Below, piece by piece: positions 16,176 to 24,338 of a DNA stretch of 49,302 nt (within the stretch, counting starts at the first letter, position 1; each line of letters begins with the position of its first letter). Source of the stretch: Bradyrhizobium lablabi (GTDB taxonomy: Bacteria > Pseudomonadota > Alphaproteobacteria > Rhizobiales > Xanthobacteraceae). The notes beneath the pieces are model-generated. The model saw only the letters and a program-made list of their open reading frames with translations, was not told the DNA's origin and ran no database searches. The stretch spans positions 1 through 49,302 of the forward strand of contig NZ_LLYB01000099.1 of assembly GCF_001440475.1 (NCBI RefSeq), written 5' to 3'. A program made the position numbers and the translations under genes.

Positions 16176-17815
16176 GCCGGCACCGGAAACCTCACCGCCT
16201 CCAGCGCCGTCTTGCCGCGGATCATGTCGGAGGCCTTGTCGGCGATCATCAAGGTCGAGGCGTTGAGGTTGGCCGAGATCATGCGCGGCATGATCGAGGC
16301 ATCGACGACGCGCAGGCCCTGCAGCCCGTGTACGCGCAGCTCGTCGTCGACCACGGCCCATTTGGCATCCGCCGGGCCCATGCGGCAGGTGCAGCCGGGA
16401 TGGAACGTGGTGGTGCCGCGCTCGGTGGCGGCGGCCAACAATTCGTCGTCGCTCTGCACCTTCGGTCCGGGGAAATCCTCATAGGCGTAATAGGGCGCGA
16501 GCGGTTTCGACGCGAGCAACCGGCGCGCCAGCTTCATGCCGGCGACGACGACGCGGCGGTCGATCTCTTCCACCAGATAATTGGTCTGGATGATCGGCGG
16601 CGCGAACGGATCGGCCGAGCGGATGCGGACATAGCCGCGGCTCTCGGGGCGCTGCTGCCATGAGGCAACCGTCATGCCGGGTTCATCTTCAAGCTGGCCC
16701 TGCACGCCTTCCTTGTAGCTTGCGGGCGTGAAGGTGAGCTGCAGGTCGGAGCTTTCGGTGGTCTCGCCGGAATGCCAGAAGCAATAGACCATGGTCGGCG
16801 ACAGCGAGAGCAGGCCGCGCCGCGTCGTCGCCCATTTCAGCGCTTCGACCCAGAGGCTCACGCCGCGCCTGAGTTCATTGATGGTCCTGATATTCTTGAC
16901 GCGCGCGACCGAGCGCGGCGCGTAATGGTCCTGCAGGCCCTCGCCGACGCCCGGCAGCGCGTGGCGGACCTCGATGCCGTGCGATTGCAACAGTTCCGGC
17001 GAGCCGACGCCGGACAATTGCAGCAACTGCGGCGAGTTGTAGGTACCGCCGGAAAGGATGACTTCCTTGCCGGCGCGCAACTCGACGGGCGTGCCGCCCT
17101 TGCCGCCCTTGAGATAACGCACGCCGACGGCGCGCTTGCCCTCGAAGATGAGGTTGGTGACATGCGCATGCGTTCGCACGTCGACGTTGCCCCGCTTGCG
17201 CGCCGGATGCAGGAACGCCGTCGCGGCGCTGACGCGCAGGCCCTTCTCGATGGTGCGCTGGCAGTAGGACACGCCCTCCTGGATTGCGCCGTTGTAATCA
17301 GGATTGCGCGGAATGCCGAGGCTGACCGCGCCTTCCATGAAGGCTTCGCAGAGCGGGTCCTGCCAGTCCATGGTGGTGACGGTGAGACTGCCGTCGCGGC
17401 CGCGATAGGTGTCGTCGCATTCACCGACGCGGCGCTCCATCCGCTTGAAATAGGGCAGGATGTCCGGATAGCCCCAGCCGCGATTGCCGAGCTGCGCCCA
17501 GGTATCGAAATCCTGGCGCTGGCCGCGGTTGTAGATATGGCCGTTGATGGACGACGAGCCGCCGAGCGTCTTGCCGCGCGGTGCGTAGATGCTGCGCCCG
17601 CCAGTCCACGGCCCGGGCTCCTGCTGATAGGCCCAGTTGATGCTCTTCATGTGGAAGGTCTTGATGAAACCGGCCGGCAGATGGATGTAGGGATGCCAGT
17701 CGCTCGGGCCTGCTTCGAGCACGCAGACGCGGCTCGCGGGATCTTCTCCCAGACGGTTGGCGAGCACGCTGCCTGCGGAGCCCGCGCCGATAATCACGTA
17801 ATCGAACGTTTCCAT
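16172..17815 (-). CDS. GMC-family FAD oxidoreductase (alcohol/choline dehydrogenase-like)
   Basis: 547 residues, the usual GMC length. The FAD motif is GAGSAG (10-15), GMC signature 1 is GKTLGGSSSINGHIYNRG, and signature 2 is SGGTYNSPQLLQLSGVG. The active-site region has His472 (TTFHPGCTCRMG) and an Asn in ISANLNASTL (about 516-518), replacing the common SGNTNAPT. It oxidises an alcohol, passing electrons to a quinone or oxygen. It begins 25 bp after the stop of a GNAT gene on the same strand, so the pair is likely one transcript. The substrate is unknown. Confidence 0.9.
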   Translation of the reverse strand: METFDYVIIGAGSAGSVLANRLGEDPASRVCVLEAGPSDWHPYIHLPAGFIKTFHMKSINWAYQQEPGPWTGGRSIYAPRGKTLGGSSSINGHIYNRGQRQDFDTWAQLGNRGWGYPDILPYFKRMERRVGECDDTYRGRDGSLTVTTMDWQDPLCEAFMEGAVSLGIPRNPDYNGAIQEGVSYCQRTIEKGLRVSAATAFLHPARKRGNVDVRTHAHVTNLIFEGKRAVGVRYLKGGKGGTPVELRAGKEVILSGGTYNSPQLLQLSGVGSPELLQSHGIEVRHALPGVGEGLQDHYAPRSVARVKNIRTINELRRGVSLWVEALKWATTRRGLLSLSPTMVYCFWHSGETTESSDLQLTFTPASYKEGVQGQLEDEPGMTVASWQQRPESRGYVRIRSADPFAPPIIQTNYLVEEIDRRVVVAGMKLARRLLASKPLAPYYAYEDFPGPKVQSDDELLAAATERGTTTFHPGCTCRMGPADAKWAVVDDELRVHGLQGLRVVDASIMPRMISANLNASTLMIADKASDMIRGKTALEAVRFPVPA

Positions 17816-17839
17816 CGTCTCGCTTCTCGCGCGGCTTAA

Positions 17840-18433
17840 TTACCGCGGCTTGTCGTTGAGTTGATAATTGAGATGGGCCTTCACCGTTGGCCACTCGCTG
17901 GCGATGATGCTGTAAACCACGGTATCGCGCAACGTGCCGTTCGGCGCGATCTGGTGGCTTCTCAGGATACCGTCCTGCTTGGCCCCCAGCCGCTCGATGC
18001 CGCGCCGGCTCTGGTGATTGAAGAAATGCGTGCGGAATTCCACCGCAATGCAATTCAACTTCTCGAACGCATGAGTCAGCAGCAGCAATTTGCACTGCGT
18101 ATTGAGCGCGCTGCGCTGCACACGCCTGGCGTACCAGGTCGAGCCGATCTCGACGCGGCGGTTGGCGGCGTCAACGTTCATGTAGGTCGTCATGCCCGCG
18201 ATCTTGCCCTCGGCGTCAAACACCGTGAACGGCAGCATCGTTCCCGCCGCGAACAGGCCGAGCCGGCGGTCGATTTCCTTTTTCATGTTCTCGGCGGTCG
18301 GGATGGCGGTGTACCAGAGCTTCCACAGTTCGCCGTCGCTTACGGCTTCCACCAGTCCGTCGGCGTGATCGTGCGACAGCGGCTCGAGCCGGGCATGCGT
18401 GCCCTGCAGGGTTACCGGTTCAAGAAAGGCCAT
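17840..18433 (-). CDS. GNAT acetyltransferase, RimJ/RimL type
   Basis: 197 residues. The fold is recognisable from the N-terminal LQGTHARLEPLSHDHADGL, the central GMTTYMNVDAANRRVEIGSTWYA strand pair and NCIAVEFRTHFFNHQSRRGIERLGAKQDGILR, which carries the acetyl-CoA and NxxS-like C-terminal motif seen in RimL-like enzymes. It acetylates an amine, possibly a protein N-terminus or a small molecule. AAGGAG precedes ATG 18433. It is immediately upstream of the GMC gene. Confidence 0.85.
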   Translation of the reverse strand: MAFLEPVTLQGTHARLEPLSHDHADGLVEAVSDGELWKLWYTAIPTAENMKKEIDRRLGLFAAGTMLPFTVFDAEGKIAGMTTYMNVDAANRRVEIGSTWYARRVQRSALNTQCKLLLLTHAFEKLNCIAVEFRTHFFNHQSRRGIERLGAKQDGILRSHQIAPNGTLRDTVVYSIIASEWPTVKAHLNYQLNDKPR

Positions 18434-18449
18434 TCAGTACACTCCTTCT

Positions 18450-18550
18450 CCTCATCCTGAGGAGCCGCGAAGCGGCGTCTCGAAGGATGAAGGCCCCGTC
18501 TCTGGCCTCATGGCTCGAGACGCGCGTTCCGCGCTCCTCACCATGAGGGT
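18450..18550. repeat. REP-like repeat (cctcatcctgagg type)
   Basis: Element reading ctcatcctgaggagc, then gcgtctcgaaggatgaaggcc, then tcatggctcgagacgcg and ctcaccatgaggg. This type is a very common palindromic intergenic repeat in Bradyrhizobium and Rhodopseudomonas. It is followed at once by a second REP type. Confidence 0.75.
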
Positions 18551-18564
18551 TATCCTCTTTTCGC

Positions 18565-18681
18565 CGTCATTGCGAGGAGCGCAGCGACGACTTGTCCGCC
18601 GAAGCTGCACAAGCGAAGGCGGAAGCAATCCATCTATCCCTGTGTGGCGGCATGGATTGCTTCGCTGCGCTCGCAATGACG
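18565..18681. repeat. REP-like repeat (gtcattgcgaggagc type)
   Basis: Long palindrome with outer arms cgtcattgcgaggagcgcag / cgctgcgctcgcaatgacg and inner arms gaagcaatccat / atggattgcttc. Three more copies lie at 26412, 44859 and 48012. Confidence 0.8.
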
Positions 18682-18688
18682 GACGTTA

Positions 18689-19615
18689 TCACTTGTTCAA
18701 GAAATTCAGCGCGAGTCCAGGCCGCGCCCAGTCCATCGCGATCAGCTCGCCTTTGCCCGACAGCGTGATGTAGGCCGTCTTCAGCTCCGGCCCGCCAAAG
18801 GCGATGTTGGTGGTGACGCGGTCGCCGGTCGGCACTTGCTCGACCAAGGTGCCGTCGGGCGCGATCACGGAGATGCAGCCCGACACCAGCGTCGCGACGC
18901 AGACATTGCCATTGGCTTCCACCGCCATCGAGTCGAACATCTGGTAGCCGCCAAGCCCCGCGATCGGCTTGCCGCGCTCGCCGCGATAGATCACGTCGCG
19001 CGGCTTGATGGTGCCGGGCTCGGCGATTTCGTAGGCCCACAGCCGCGCGGTCGGCGTCTCCGCGATGTAGACCGTCTTCTCGTCCGGCGACAGGCCTATG
19101 CCGTTGGCGGGCAGCACGCCGTGCACGGCCTCGACGATCTCCTTCATGCCGGGCTTGATGTAGTAGAACGCGCCAACGTCCATCTCGCGGGCGCGGCGCT
19201 TGCCGAGATCGGAGAACCACAGCCCGCCGTGCCTGTCGAACACCAGGTCGTTCGGCCCGCGCAGCGCATGCTCGCCGCATCGGTCGACGACGGTCTCGAC
19301 CTTGCCGCTCTGCATATCCACCCGCTGGATCGAGCCGCCCTGATAATCCTCCGGCTGCGGCCCCGGCATGATCATCTTGCCGGTCGGAATCCAGCTAAAG
19401 CCGCCATTGTTGCAGATGTACATCTTGCCGTCGGGCCCGAGCGCCGCGCCATTGGGGCCACCGGGAATTTGCGCGACGACCTCTTTCCGTCCGTCGGGAT
19501 AGACCCGCGTGAGCCTTTTCCCGCGGATTTCGACCAGCACCACCGAGCCGTCAGGCATGACCACCGGGCCTTCCGGAAATTCGAGGTCGGTGGCGAGAAC
19601 GCGGATATTGGCCAT
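18689..19615 (-). CDS. SMP-30/gluconolactonase family beta-propeller
   Basis: 308 residues from ATG 19615, which has GGGAGGA five bases upstream. Blocks FPEGPVVMPDGSVVLVEI (metal Glu), GGPNGAALGPDGKMYICNNGG, GPNDLVFDRHGGLWFSDLG (Asn/Asp metal ligands) and GIGLSPDEKTVYIAETPT define the six-bladed SMP-30 fold. These enzymes hydrolyse sugar or aromatic lactones using a divalent metal. No sugar-dehydrogenase gene is adjacent, so the lactone substrate is not identified. Confidence 0.88.
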   Translation of the reverse strand: MANIRVLATDLEFPEGPVVMPDGSVVLVEIRGKRLTRVYPDGRKEVVAQIPGGPNGAALGPDGKMYICNNGGFSWIPTGKMIMPGPQPEDYQGGSIQRVDMQSGKVETVVDRCGEHALRGPNDLVFDRHGGLWFSDLGKRRAREMDVGAFYYIKPGMKEIVEAVHGVLPANGIGLSPDEKTVYIAETPTARLWAYEIAEPGTIKPRDVIYRGERGKPIAGLGGYQMFDSMAVEANGNVCVATLVSGCISVIAPDGTLVEQVPTGDRVTTNIAFGGPELKTAYITLSGKGELIAMDWARPGLALNFLNK

Positions 19616-19779
19616 GAATCCTCCCGGCTCTTTTCGGCTGCAGGCGGATTCCGGACGACCCCGCACGCGCAACGTTTCTTGTCGCGCTTGTTATGGCAAA
19701 GTCGATATCGCTTGCCAAGCAACCACGGGCGTTCGCGAAGCGCAGGGCAGCATTGCGGCAGGTTTGGTCCGGTGCCAGT

Positions 19780-19814
19780 GTAGGATGGGTATCGCTTCGC
19801 TCCACCCGTCCTAC
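19780..19814. repeat. Short palindrome of the taggatgggt/acccgtccta type
   Basis: GTAGGATGGGT and ACCCGTCCTAC form an 11-bp inverted repeat with one mismatch around atcgcttcgctcc. A second, longer relative is at 20380-20460. Together they bracket the hypothetical gene at 19844. Confidence 0.7.
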
Positions 19815-19843
19815 GACTACTTGCTACTGCAAGAGGAAGACCA

Positions 19844-20383
19844 ATGAACCTCGATTGCGAGAAGGGCCATTCCTTGGGTGACCTCATTCAGAACATGGCG
19901 GAGACGATTGCCTGGTGCTCATCGCGGCCGCGACCTTGGTCGCCCTTGGTGACCTTTCGAAGCATCGATATCGCGCCCGAATTCGGAAGCAGCAGTCGCA
20001 AGTCATGGATTGAGTCTGTCGCAACGCAGCGTCGTCGGGCCCTCGGTGGCGGCAACATTTCCCTGCAAAAGAAGTTCTATGGCTACGAGGGCAAACTGCT
20101 CGCGTACTTCCCAGACGAAAATCTCGCATGCGGCGTCGCGGAGGCCGAAACGCAGGGCTTCTTCACCGTCGACAACGTACCGCCTTGGGATACGTGGGTA
20201 GCGTATCTCCACGAGGATGACCAAACGAATTACCTGGTCGCATGGGTTCCGGGTCCGTTGACCAGGATCGTCGGCGAAGGCATCCGCGTGATCCCCGAGG
20301 AGTGCGTGGGATGGGTGGATGTGCGTTGCCGGCATTTGGTCACGTCGTTGGCGGGGCAAGGTATAGAGTTTTGCAAAATGTAG
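19844..20383 (+). CDS. Hypothetical protein, bracketed by repeats
   Basis: 179 residues, soluble, no signal peptide, family not recognised. The C-terminal two thirds (KKFYGYEGKLLAYFPDENLACG, FFTVDNVPPWDTWVAYLHED, YLVAWVPG) has convincing protein-like composition; the first 60 residues are Arg/Ser-rich and less convincing. GAGG lies eight bases before ATG 19844. The TAG stop (20381-20383) belongs to a palindromic repeat, so the original C-terminus may have been replaced. The codon usage is more relaxed than in its neighbours. Confidence 0.6.
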   Translation: MNLDCEKGHSLGDLIQNMAETIAWCSSRPRPWSPLVTFRSIDIAPEFGSSSRKSWIESVATQRRRALGGGNISLQKKFYGYEGKLLAYFPDENLACGVAEAETQGFFTVDNVPPWDTWVAYLHEDDQTNYLVAWVPGPLTRIVGEGIRVIPEECVGWVDVRCRHLVTSLAGQGIEFCKM

Positions 20384-20460
20384 GGTGGGTAGCGAAGCGA
20401 AACCCATCAAATCGGGACTCGCAAGGGAGGACGGCTATCGCTCCGCTCCGCCCATCCTAC
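20380..20460. repeat. Palindromic repeat of the tagggtgggt/cccatccta type
   Basis: GTAGGGTGGGTAGCGAAGCG at the left and cgctccgcccatcctac at the right. Same family as 19780-19814. It supplies the stop codon of the preceding gene. Confidence 0.7.
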
Positions 20461-20474
20461 GCGCTACCCGTTTC

Positions 20475-21311
20475 CTACTCCTTGACCGGGATCCAGATCT
20501 CCAGCCCGCCATTGCCGGTGACCGGATCGAATTTTTCGTCGTAGCGCTCGAAGCTCGGGGCATCGGCGGCCTTCATGCCGGAATTCGGCAACCAGTGATT
20601 CCAGATCGTGTTGACGGTGCGGCGAATGGTCGAGATGTGCTCTGAATGGGTGAACACCGCGTATTTCTGTTCGGGTATTCGCACGCGGGCGAATTCGCGC
20701 GGCAGGTCGGAGAAGTCCAAAACCTCGACACCGGCGACGTAGTCGAAATTGCCGGCATCGTCGGCGTTGCAGCAGACGCCATAGGCGACCTTGCCGATCC
20801 GCGTCGGGAGATGCTCGACGCTCTGGTGAAACTGGTGCCACAGGTTCGGAATGCCGGCGCCGCTGTTTTCGTGGGTGCAGCGTTCGGCGATGCCGGCGAC
20901 CAGCAATGGCTTGGAGGTTTCGAAACGCGGGGGCTTGAGGTTTTCGAGCAGGGTGGAATCCATGACGATGGGCTCCTGAAGCTTGAGATGATCGAGGCAC
21001 GTTGCGGCGCGGACCGCTTCGGGCGTCGTGCCGAAATGGTCGCGGAACGCGCGGGTGAAGGCTTCGTGAGAGCTGTAGTCCGCATCCAGCGCGAGGCTTA
21101 GGATGTCGGGCGCGCCGGCGGCGAGCGCCTGCGCCGCCTTGGTCAACCGGCGGGCGCGTACGTAGCGCATCACCGACAGACCGGTGGCGGCGGCAAACGC
21201 CCGCACCAGATGAAAGCGCGAGACGCCGGCGATGCCGGCGATATCATCGAGCGTCAGCGGCTCGGCGAGATGGCTTTCAATGTACCAGAGTGCTTTCTGG
21301 GCCGGGTTCAT
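20475..21311 (-). CDS. AraC-family regulator with GyrI-like effector domain
   Basis: 278 residues. Two AraC helix-turn-helix motifs lie at about 8-105: LTLDDIAGIAGVSRFHLVRAF and the second with ADYSSHEAFTRAFRDHFGTTPEAVR. The C-terminal half (about 125-278) is a GyrI-like/SOUL effector-binding domain ending GGLEIWIPVKE. Such regulators (Rob/BmrR-like) often respond to hydrophobic small molecules. It diverges from the enolase-superfamily gene at 21430, which is a candidate target. Confidence 0.87.
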   Translation of the reverse strand: MNPAQKALWYIESHLAEPLTLDDIAGIAGVSRFHLVRAFAAATGLSVMRYVRARRLTKAAQALAAGAPDILSLALDADYSSHEAFTRAFRDHFGTTPEAVRAATCLDHLKLQEPIVMDSTLLENLKPPRFETSKPLLVAGIAERCTHENSGAGIPNLWHQFHQSVEHLPTRIGKVAYGVCCNADDAGNFDYVAGVEVLDFSDLPREFARVRIPEQKYAVFTHSEHISTIRRTVNTIWNHWLPNSGMKAADAPSFERYDEKFDPVTGNGGLEIWIPVKE

Positions 21312-21429
21312 GACTGACAGCTTTCATGCGAAGCAAGCGCATTATCGCCGGTTATGCCGCGCCTCATTTGACAGTCCTTGCTCTTCGATCTTCACTGACA
21401 AATGTAGGCGACGCTTTGGGAGGGGTTCC

Positions 21430-22536
21430 ATGCTCATCACGAAGGTTCGGGCCCATCATATCCGCATTCCCTATGACGCGGGGGTGGCGAGTTTCAAGCA
21501 AGGCGCGTCCGCGATCTCGGCGCTGGAAATCGTCATGGTGGAAGTTTCCACCGATGCCGGCATCGCCGGCTGGGGCGATGCCTTTGCCTATGTCTGCCCA
21601 CGAACGAGCTTTGCCGCCATCGAGGAAATGATTGCGCCGCAGACGCAGGGACAGCAAGTCCCGGACGCGGCTGATATTCCCGCCTTCATGGAACAGATCC
21701 AGCGCAACCTGCATCTGTTCGGCCGCTACGGCATCACCATGTTTGCGATCTCGGCGCTCGATATCGCGTTGTGGGACCTTGCCGCCAAGGTCGAGGGCAT
21801 GCCGCTGCACCGGTTGATCGGCGAAGCCAGGCGTACGCACGTTCCCGCCTATGCGAGCCTGCTGCGGATCGGCAAGCCCGAATTGATCGCACGCGAGTGC
21901 GAGACGGCGCTGCGACAGGGCTACAAGGCTATCAAATTGCATGAGACCACGACGCCCGCAGTATTTGCTGCGCGGCAGGCGATCGGCCCCGACATTCCGC
22001 TGATGGTTGACATGAACTGTCCGCTGAATGGCGAGGATGCGATTGCGTTTGCGCATTCCTGCCGCGACGCCGCGCCGCTGTTCCTGGAGGAGCCAGTCTG
22101 GCCGCCGGAAGATTTTGCAACGCTGGCCGAAGTGCGGACCAAGGGCGGACTCAATGTGGCGGCCGGCGAGAATGCCTGCACGGTGCATCAGTTCAGGCAG
22201 ATGATGAAAGCGGGTGCGGTGAGCCACGCGCAGCCCTCCGTCATCAAGGTCGGCGGCATCAGCGAATATCTTGATGTCGTCGACCTCGCCGACGAGTTCG
22301 ACGTCAGGCTTGCACCGCATTCGCCCTATTTCGGGCCGGGCTTTTTGGCGACACTGCACCTGATGTCGTTGCGCGACGACGCAAGTTTTGTCGAGGTGTT
22401 CTCGATGAAACGCGCCGCGTGCTTGTGGCGCGGCCGCATCGACGTCGATGGTGATGGCAATGTCGAGGTGCGGCAGGGGCCGGGACTCGGTTATGAGCCG
22501 GACAAGGCCGTCATGGAGCAGTATCGCGTGGCGTGA
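21430..22536 (+). CDS. Mandelate racemase/muconate lactonizing enzyme family protein
   Basis: 368-residue enolase-superfamily enzyme. Metal ligands are Asp194 (VDMNC), Glu220 (LEEPVWP) and Glu247 (AGENAC). Acid/base candidates are Lys169 in the K169-L-H171 motif, Lys273 (VIKVGG) and His297 (APHSPY). The K-x-H in place of K-x-K, and Lys273 where mandelate racemase has Asp270 nearby, do not fit a standard subgroup cleanly. It abstracts the alpha-proton of a carboxylate. The ATG at 21430 follows GGGAGG; longer upstream frames are not needed. Neighbouring AraC regulator is divergent. Confidence 0.87.
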   Translation: MLITKVRAHHIRIPYDAGVASFKQGASAISALEIVMVEVSTDAGIAGWGDAFAYVCPRTSFAAIEEMIAPQTQGQQVPDAADIPAFMEQIQRNLHLFGRYGITMFAISALDIALWDLAAKVEGMPLHRLIGEARRTHVPAYASLLRIGKPELIARECETALRQGYKAIKLHETTTPAVFAARQAIGPDIPLMVDMNCPLNGEDAIAFAHSCRDAAPLFLEEPVWPPEDFATLAEVRTKGGLNVAAGENACTVHQFRQMMKAGAVSHAQPSVIKVGGISEYLDVVDLADEFDVRLAPHSPYFGPGFLATLHLMSLRDDASFVEVFSMKRAACLWRGRIDVDGDGNVEVRQGPGLGYEPDKAVMEQYRVA

Positions 22537-22550
22537 TCCGCGGATAGCCG

Positions 22551-22937
22551 CTACTTCGCGCCGTCCTTTGCCGGCGCAGCATCCTTCGCAGCAGGCGCGG
22601 CATCCTTAGCCGCGGGTGTTGTCTTCTTCGCATCGTCCGCCGCCTTGCTCTGCGCTGCCTGCAAATCGCTAACGACTTTTTGCAGACTCACGACCGCGCC
22701 CTTCAGCGCCTCGATCTGGCGGTTACTGGCATCCAGCTTCTGCTGATGATCGGTCGTGAGCTTGGTGATCGTCTTCTGCAGGAAGTCAACATTGCTCTGC
22801 AGGCAGGAGGTACGCCGCTCCATGGTTTTTTCGACGGTGCAGATCTCGATACCGGGAACGTCCTGCGCGTGGACGGTCGAAAGTATTGAGGCCATCAGCA
22901 GCGCGAAAGCGGCGAAAGCGATCCTCGGAGCAATCAT
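22551..22937 (-). CDS. Secreted coiled-coil protein with Ala/Lys-rich tail
   Basis: 128 residues from ATG 22937 (GAGGA upstream). Signal peptide ends near VHA-Q. The mature part has two Cys (IEICTVEKTMERRTSC) and then a predicted coiled coil (about 45-95, LQKTITKLTTDHQQKLDASN and following). The C-terminal 30 residues are repeats of AAKDAAPA. Function unknown; a periplasmic structural or adaptor protein is possible. It converges with the enolase-superfamily gene. Confidence 0.75.
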   Translation of the reverse strand: MIAPRIAFAAFALLMASILSTVHAQDVPGIEICTVEKTMERRTSCLQSNVDFLQKTITKLTTDHQQKLDASNRQIEALKGAVVSLQKVVSDLQAAQSKAADDAKKTTPAAKDAAPAAKDAAPAKDGAK

Positions 22938-23129
22938 CAAATCCTCGTTCCAAATGCATCTGGCGCAGGGAACATCTATCACGGCAATTTGCGCCAAGCA
23001 GGTCCCCGAACGCAGAGATACCATACTGATACCTCATTCAGGCGCTGTGCTTCATTCCCTTAACGTGGATGGATTTAGCCGCGAACCTCAAACCGGTATT
23101 CACCGGCCGCGGCAGTGGAGATTGATTGT

Positions 23130-23345
23130 ATGGCAACGCGTGAAAAGCGGCTGGCGCAGTTCGACGGCAACGGGGAGCCGCCGCCGAACCTGCCGGTGGA
23201 AGTTCTTTGCGAGGATCACAGCGGAACCTATCAACTGCCCTTCGCCTGCCGCTGGATCGATGGTCAATGGCGCAACGACAGGACCGGCGGCATGGTCGAG
23301 GCCACGGTGGTCGGCTGGCGGCTGCCGCGCTCCGGCGCGATCTAA
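23130..23345 (+). CDS. Small conserved-looking protein of unknown function
   Basis: 71 residues from ATG 23130. Sequence is soluble and Trp/Pro/Arg-rich (FACRWIDGQWRND, VVGWRLPRSGAI) with no signal peptide and no recognised domain. GTGGAG lies just upstream. A terminator-like hairpin follows nine bases after the stop, supporting a real gene. Confidence 0.65.
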   Translation: MATREKRLAQFDGNGEPPPNLPVEVLCEDHSGTYQLPFACRWIDGQWRNDRTGGMVEATVVGWRLPRSGAI

Positions 23346-23353
23346 AAGAAACC

Positions 23354-23379
23354 GCGGGGCGCGGTCAGCCGCACCCCGC
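23354..23379 (+). terminator. Hairpin after the 71-residue gene
   Basis: GCGGGG-c-GCGG / CCGC-a-CCCCGC stem with a tcag loop, followed by atttgtg. No long T run, so a moderate candidate. Confidence 0.55.
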
Positions 23380-23453
23380 ATTTGTGCCAGAATGCGACGG
23401 GAACACGCGCCGTGTTAACTTAGGGAACGCGGGCGGAACGAACCGCGCCCGAA

Positions 23454-23591
23454 TCACTGATGTGGCACCGTACTCCGTTGTTCACGGCTAGATGTCGCTC
23501 GCCATCCGAACCAGCGCACAACATAGAGCACCATCACAATCGGCCGCAGCCAGCGGCCGACGACAAGTGTTAATTCTTCAGGGGACGACAT
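23454..23591 (-). CDS. Possible 45-residue hydrophobic small protein
   Basis: ATG 23591 lies five bases after the stop of the cupin gene, with GGAG (inside the end of the cupin gene) nine bases upstream. The peptide MSSPEELTLVVGRWLRPIVM continues with VLYVVRWFGW and a polar tail. The central part could be a short membrane-inserting helix. Too short to judge by coding statistics; the position and ribosome-binding site are the main support. Confidence 0.4.
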   Translation of the reverse strand: MSSPEELTLVVGRWLRPIVMVLYVVRWFGWRATSSREQRSTVPHQ

Positions 23592-23596
23592 GGCAG

Positions 23597-24031
23597 TCAG
23601 CTCCAGGGGGTGGGCGGCGGCACCTTGTCGACGGCAGGCGGCACATCGACGGTCTTGAAGTCGGCGGGGCTCACGATCTCGAGGTATTCCATGTCCTCGG
23701 AGTAATCGTACAGGTAATGCGTGATGCCGGGCCGCTGGTGCACGACATCGCCGGCCTGCACCAGGGTCGACTTGTCCTCATACATGAAGCGCGCCCAGCC
23801 CTTGGTCATGATCACGATCTGGAATTCGCATTCGTGCTTGTGCCAGCCGGTACCTTCTTCCGGCGGCAAGTCGGGATTGGCCTTGACCAGATGGCAGATC
23901 ACTTGCCCGCCGGTGGCATCGGCAATGCCGAGATCGCGATACAGGAAGAAGTCGCGCAGACCTCCGCCCTTGAATTCGGTATCGCCGGGTTTGACGTGGG
24001 AGAATTTGCTGACGATAGCCTGCTTGTTCAA
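23597..24031 (-). CDS. Cupin-domain protein, TTG start
   Basis: 144 residues. The start is TTG 24031 because GGAGG lies five bases upstream and no ATG occurs before the core. Cupin motif 1 is GWHKHECEFQIVIMTKG (His-x-His metal ligands and Glu), motif 2 is GDVVHQRPGITHYLYDYS (His). It is a single-domain metal-binding cupin ending VPPPTPWS. Substrate unknown; could be a dioxygenase-like or sugar-binding cupin. A small ORF may be coupled downstream. Confidence 0.82.
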   Translation of the reverse strand: MNKQAIVSKFSHVKPGDTEFKGGGLRDFFLYRDLGIADATGGQVICHLVKANPDLPPEEGTGWHKHECEFQIVIMTKGWARFMYEDKSTLVQAGDVVHQRPGITHYLYDYSEDMEYLEIVSPADFKTVDVPPAVDKVPPPTPWS

Positions 24032-24338
24032 TGAAGCCTCCACGGTTCGCGTTGGCGGGATCGCGGCCAAGCGGAGAGCGTCCAAATTTTCGGCAGCCTC
24101 GCATCGTCGCGTCACGGCTAACGTGTTGCTATGCGAAATCCGCGCCAGCCGCGTTGCACTGCGGCGAGAGGATGGCGGCAGTGCAGTGAACCGATTGGCT
24201 GGAGGCAGGAATTCCGATTCCGCAGCCTGTGCAAAACGGCCAGGAACGACTGCGCGTGCCGTTCGCCGCTGGCACCGGCTTGGGCAAGGCCTGCGCGTTG
24301 CCTGAGCCGTTCAAACGGGCAAGGCCTCGCGCCCCTGC
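24032..24338. other. 307-bp intergenic region, nothing recognised
   Basis: GC-rich stretch between the cupin and GST genes, both on the minus strand. Frames here lack coding character. A short direct repeat, gggcaaggcct, occurs near 24280 and 24318. Confidence 0.4.

Noticed and set aside
16772..17839. 355-residue frame opposite the GMC oxidoreductase gene
   Set aside because: Antisense shadow; GMC motifs on the other strand are complete.
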